From NCBI GenBank assembly GCA_021815005.1, contig JAKAHL010000096.1, positions 1 through 7,221 on the forward strand: a DNA stretch of 7,221 bases, read 5' to 3'. Every line of letters starts with the position of its first letter. The stretch's first letter is position 1. The notes beneath the pieces were generated by a model. The model saw only the letters and a list, made by a program, of their open reading frames with translations, had not been told where the DNA came from and did no database searches. This document shows positions 5,795 to 7,221 of this stretch, one piece after another. The translations under genes were made by a program, and so were the position numbers. This DNA is from Chloroflexota bacterium. Lineage in GTDB: Bacteria; Chloroflexota; Limnocylindria; Limnocylindrales; CSP1-4.

Positions 5795-7140
5795 CGGCCG
5801 AGGTCGCCCCGAACCGTCGGGGGCCCCGGCTCGTCGGCCGGCTGGTCGCCCTCGGCGCCTGCGGGTCCATCGCCGCCTACAAGGCCGTGGAGCTCGTGCG
5901 GCTCCTTCGAGCCGAGGGGGCCGAGGTGGTCGTGATGCTCACCCCGGCGGCGACGAAGTTCGTCGCGCCCCTCACCCTCGCCGCGCTCTCGCGCCATGCC
6001 GTCGAGACCGACGTGCTGGGGCTGCTCCCGGACCAGCGGATCGGCCACATCGTGGTCGCCGACACGGCGGACGCCGTCGTGGTCGCCCCCGCCACGGCCC
6101 GCTGGCTAGGCGCCATGGCCAACGGCATCGCGAGCGACGCGGTGACGGCGGCCTGCCTCGCCACGTCCGCGCCGGTGGTGTTCGCCCCGGCCATGGACGG
6201 CGACATGTGGACGCACCCGGCGACGCGCGCCAACGTCGAGCGCCTGGTGCGCGACTTCGGCTACGCCCTCGTCCCGCCCGAGGCCGGCGAGCTGGCATCG
6301 GGCCAGACCGGGCTGGGCCGCCTCGCCGACCTGCCCCGGATCGTGGACGCCGTGGTGGCCGCCATCGGCGACCGCCCGGTGCGCCAGCCCGATCCCGCCG
6401 CTCGCCCGCCCGGGGCCGGGGGCAGGCTCGAGACGGATCTCGACGGGCGCACGATCGTCGTCTCGGCCGGGGGCACGGCCGAGCCCATCGACCCGGTCCG
6501 GTTCATCGGCAACCGGAGCACCGGCAAGATGGGCGTCGCCATCGCCGAGGCGGCCCTCGCACGGGGCGCGGCCGTGACGATCGTCGCAGGGCGCGTGGAG
6601 GTGCCGCTGCCGGCCGCGGCCACGGTCGTCCGCGCCGAGACGACGTCCGCGATGCGCGACGCCGTCCTCCGGGCCGTGATCGCCGGCGCCGCTGACGCGC
6701 TGGTCATGGCCGCGGCCGTGGCAGACTTCCGGCCGCGCCGGGCCGCCGACACGAAGCTGACCCGTGGCGGCGCCCTGACGCTCGAGCTGGAGCCCACCGA
6801 GGACATCCTCGCCGAGGTGGGCGCCCGTGCGCGCGAGCTGGACCCGCGCCCGGTCATCGTGGGCTTCGCGGCCGAGACGGGCTCCCTGGACCGAGCCCCC
6901 GAGAAACTGCGGCGCAAGGGCGCGGACCTGCTGGTCGCCAACGACGTGAGCGAGGCGGGCTCCGGCTTCGGCACCGACACGAACCGCGTCGTCATCCTGG
7001 GCGCAGACGGCTCGCGCGACGCGCTGCCGCTGCTGCCCAAGCGCGAGGTTGCCGACCGCCTGCTCGATCGCGTCGCCGCCGCGTTGGACGCGCGTTCGCC
7101 CCGGGGGCACACTGTCGCGACCACCACGGAGACCCGATGA
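5791..7140 (+). CDS. coaBC: Bifunctional PPC decarboxylase / PPC synthetase (CoaBC, Dfp)
   Basis: Joins cysteine to 4'-phosphopantothenate using CTP (CoaB), then decarboxylates the product to 4'-phosphopantetheine with FMN (CoaC). The N-terminal CoaC domain (about 15-190) has GACGSIAAYK, H86 in HIVVAD as the catalytic His, and APATA and ANG for flavin and subunit contacts. Two family positions differ: PAMD with D136 instead of PxMN, and S170 (ELASGQTGLGRL) where many enzymes have the clamp Cys. The CoaB domain (about 218-430) has VVSAGGTAEPIDPVRFIGN, NRSTGKMG (241-248), AAAVADFRP (307-315), K322, VGFAAET (357-363) and ANDVS (383-387), as expected for CTP binding and acyl-cytidylate formation. 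At 449 residues the length is slightly above the usual 400-430, with a 14-residue N-terminal lead and a Pro-rich linker (about 194-217). The GTG start is set by overlap with coaX; the stop overlaps panB. Confidence 0.96.
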   Translation: MTAEVAPNRRGPRLVGRLVALGACGSIAAYKAVELVRLLRAEGAEVVVMLTPAATKFVAPLTLAALSRHAVETDVLGLLPDQRIGHIVVADTADAVVVAPATARWLGAMANGIASDAVTAACLATSAPVVFAPAMDGDMWTHPATRANVERLVRDFGYALVPPEAGELASGQTGLGRLADLPRIVDAVVAAIGDRPVRQPDPAARPPGAGGRLETDLDGRTIVVSAGGTAEPIDPVRFIGNRSTGKMGVAIAEAALARGAAVTIVAGRVEVPLPAAATVVRAETTSAMRDAVLRAVIAGAADALVMAAAVADFRPRRAADTKLTRGGALTLELEPTEDILAEVGARARELDPRPVIVGFAAETGSLDRAPEKLRRKGADLLVANDVSEAGSGFGTDTNRVVILGADGSRDALPLLPKREVADRLLDRVAAALDARSPRGHTVATTTETR

Positions 7141-7221
7141 GCGTCCAGCCCGAGACCGTCCGCCGCCTCACCGTCGTCGACATCGCCAAGCTGCACGCCG
7201 ACGGGGTCCGCATCGCCACGG
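7137..7221 (+). CDS. panB: Probable ketopantoate hydroxymethyltransferase, 5' end only
   Basis: Only 28 codons are present before the window ends. The sequence after the variable lead, RRLTVVDIAKLHADGVRIAT, resembles the N-terminus of PanB, where a 'TV.DI...K..G..I...TAYD' pattern opens the TIM barrel. The diagnostic TAYDYPTA segment would lie just past the edge, so the call leans on this similarity and on context. PanB transfers a methylene-THF-derived hydroxymethyl group to 2-oxoisovalerate, making ketopantoate for pantothenate, the substrate of CoaX. The ATG overlaps the coaBC stop (ATGA), and GGAGA lies about five bases upstream, so both coupling and direct initiation are possible. Other small N-terminal matches cannot be excluded. 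Confidence 0.72.
   Translation, partial: MSVQPETVRRLTVVDIAKLHADGVRIAT

Noticed and set aside
6106..7110. 334-codon minus-strand open frame opposite coaBC
   Set aside because: It is antisense to a strongly supported CoaBC with Arg/Gly/His-rich content and no homology I recognise.
1..7221. Mobile element, CRISPR, tRNA, phage or defence genes
   Set aside because: There are no transposase or integrase motifs, no spaced repeats and no tRNA-like cloverleaf. Composition is uniform throughout.

Overview
This is a roughly 70% GC window of ordinary bacterial chromosome. It is densely coded, with four-base stop/start overlaps and codons biased to G or C in the third position. A type III pantothenate kinase, a leaderless-type promoter and a CoaBC with a variant decarboxylase domain fit a high-GC Actinomycetota or Chloroflexota-like organism. 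That assignment is an inference and no marker here settles it. I see no mobile element, CRISPR array, rRNA or tRNA.

The window divides at a divergent intergenic region of about 170 bases (4815-4984). To the left, five genes run on the minus strand, listed in order of transcription. They are a small protein of unknown function (4386-4814), an NCS2-family purine permease of the AzgA/PbuG type (2940-4310), an M16 zinc peptidase (1592-2863), a TPR-like helical-repeat protein with a Pro-Glu linker (612-1595), and nucleoside diphosphate kinase ndk (10-477). The peptidase and TPR genes overlap by four bases and are probably translationally coupled. The other junctions have gaps of 76 to 134 bases containing hairpins, one of them a perfect 13-bp stem between permease and peptidase, so this side may be several transcription units.

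To the right, three plus-strand genes form a tight coenzyme A operon: coaX (4985-5794), coaBC (5791-7140), and the first 28 codons of what is most likely panB (from 7137). Both junctions are four-base stop/start overlaps. PanB makes ketopantoate on the way to pantothenate, CoaX phosphorylates pantothenate, and CoaBC converts 4'-phosphopantothenate to 4'-phosphopantetheine. The operon therefore covers an early and two middle steps of CoA synthesis. A TATGAT -10 box six bases before the coaX ATG suggests a leaderless mRNA.

I found no clearly new multi-gene system. The items most worth a second look are the unknown 142-residue protein, the leaderless coaX promoter, the coupled M16-TPR pair with its in-frame hexanucleotide repeat, and the altered CoaC-domain residues.
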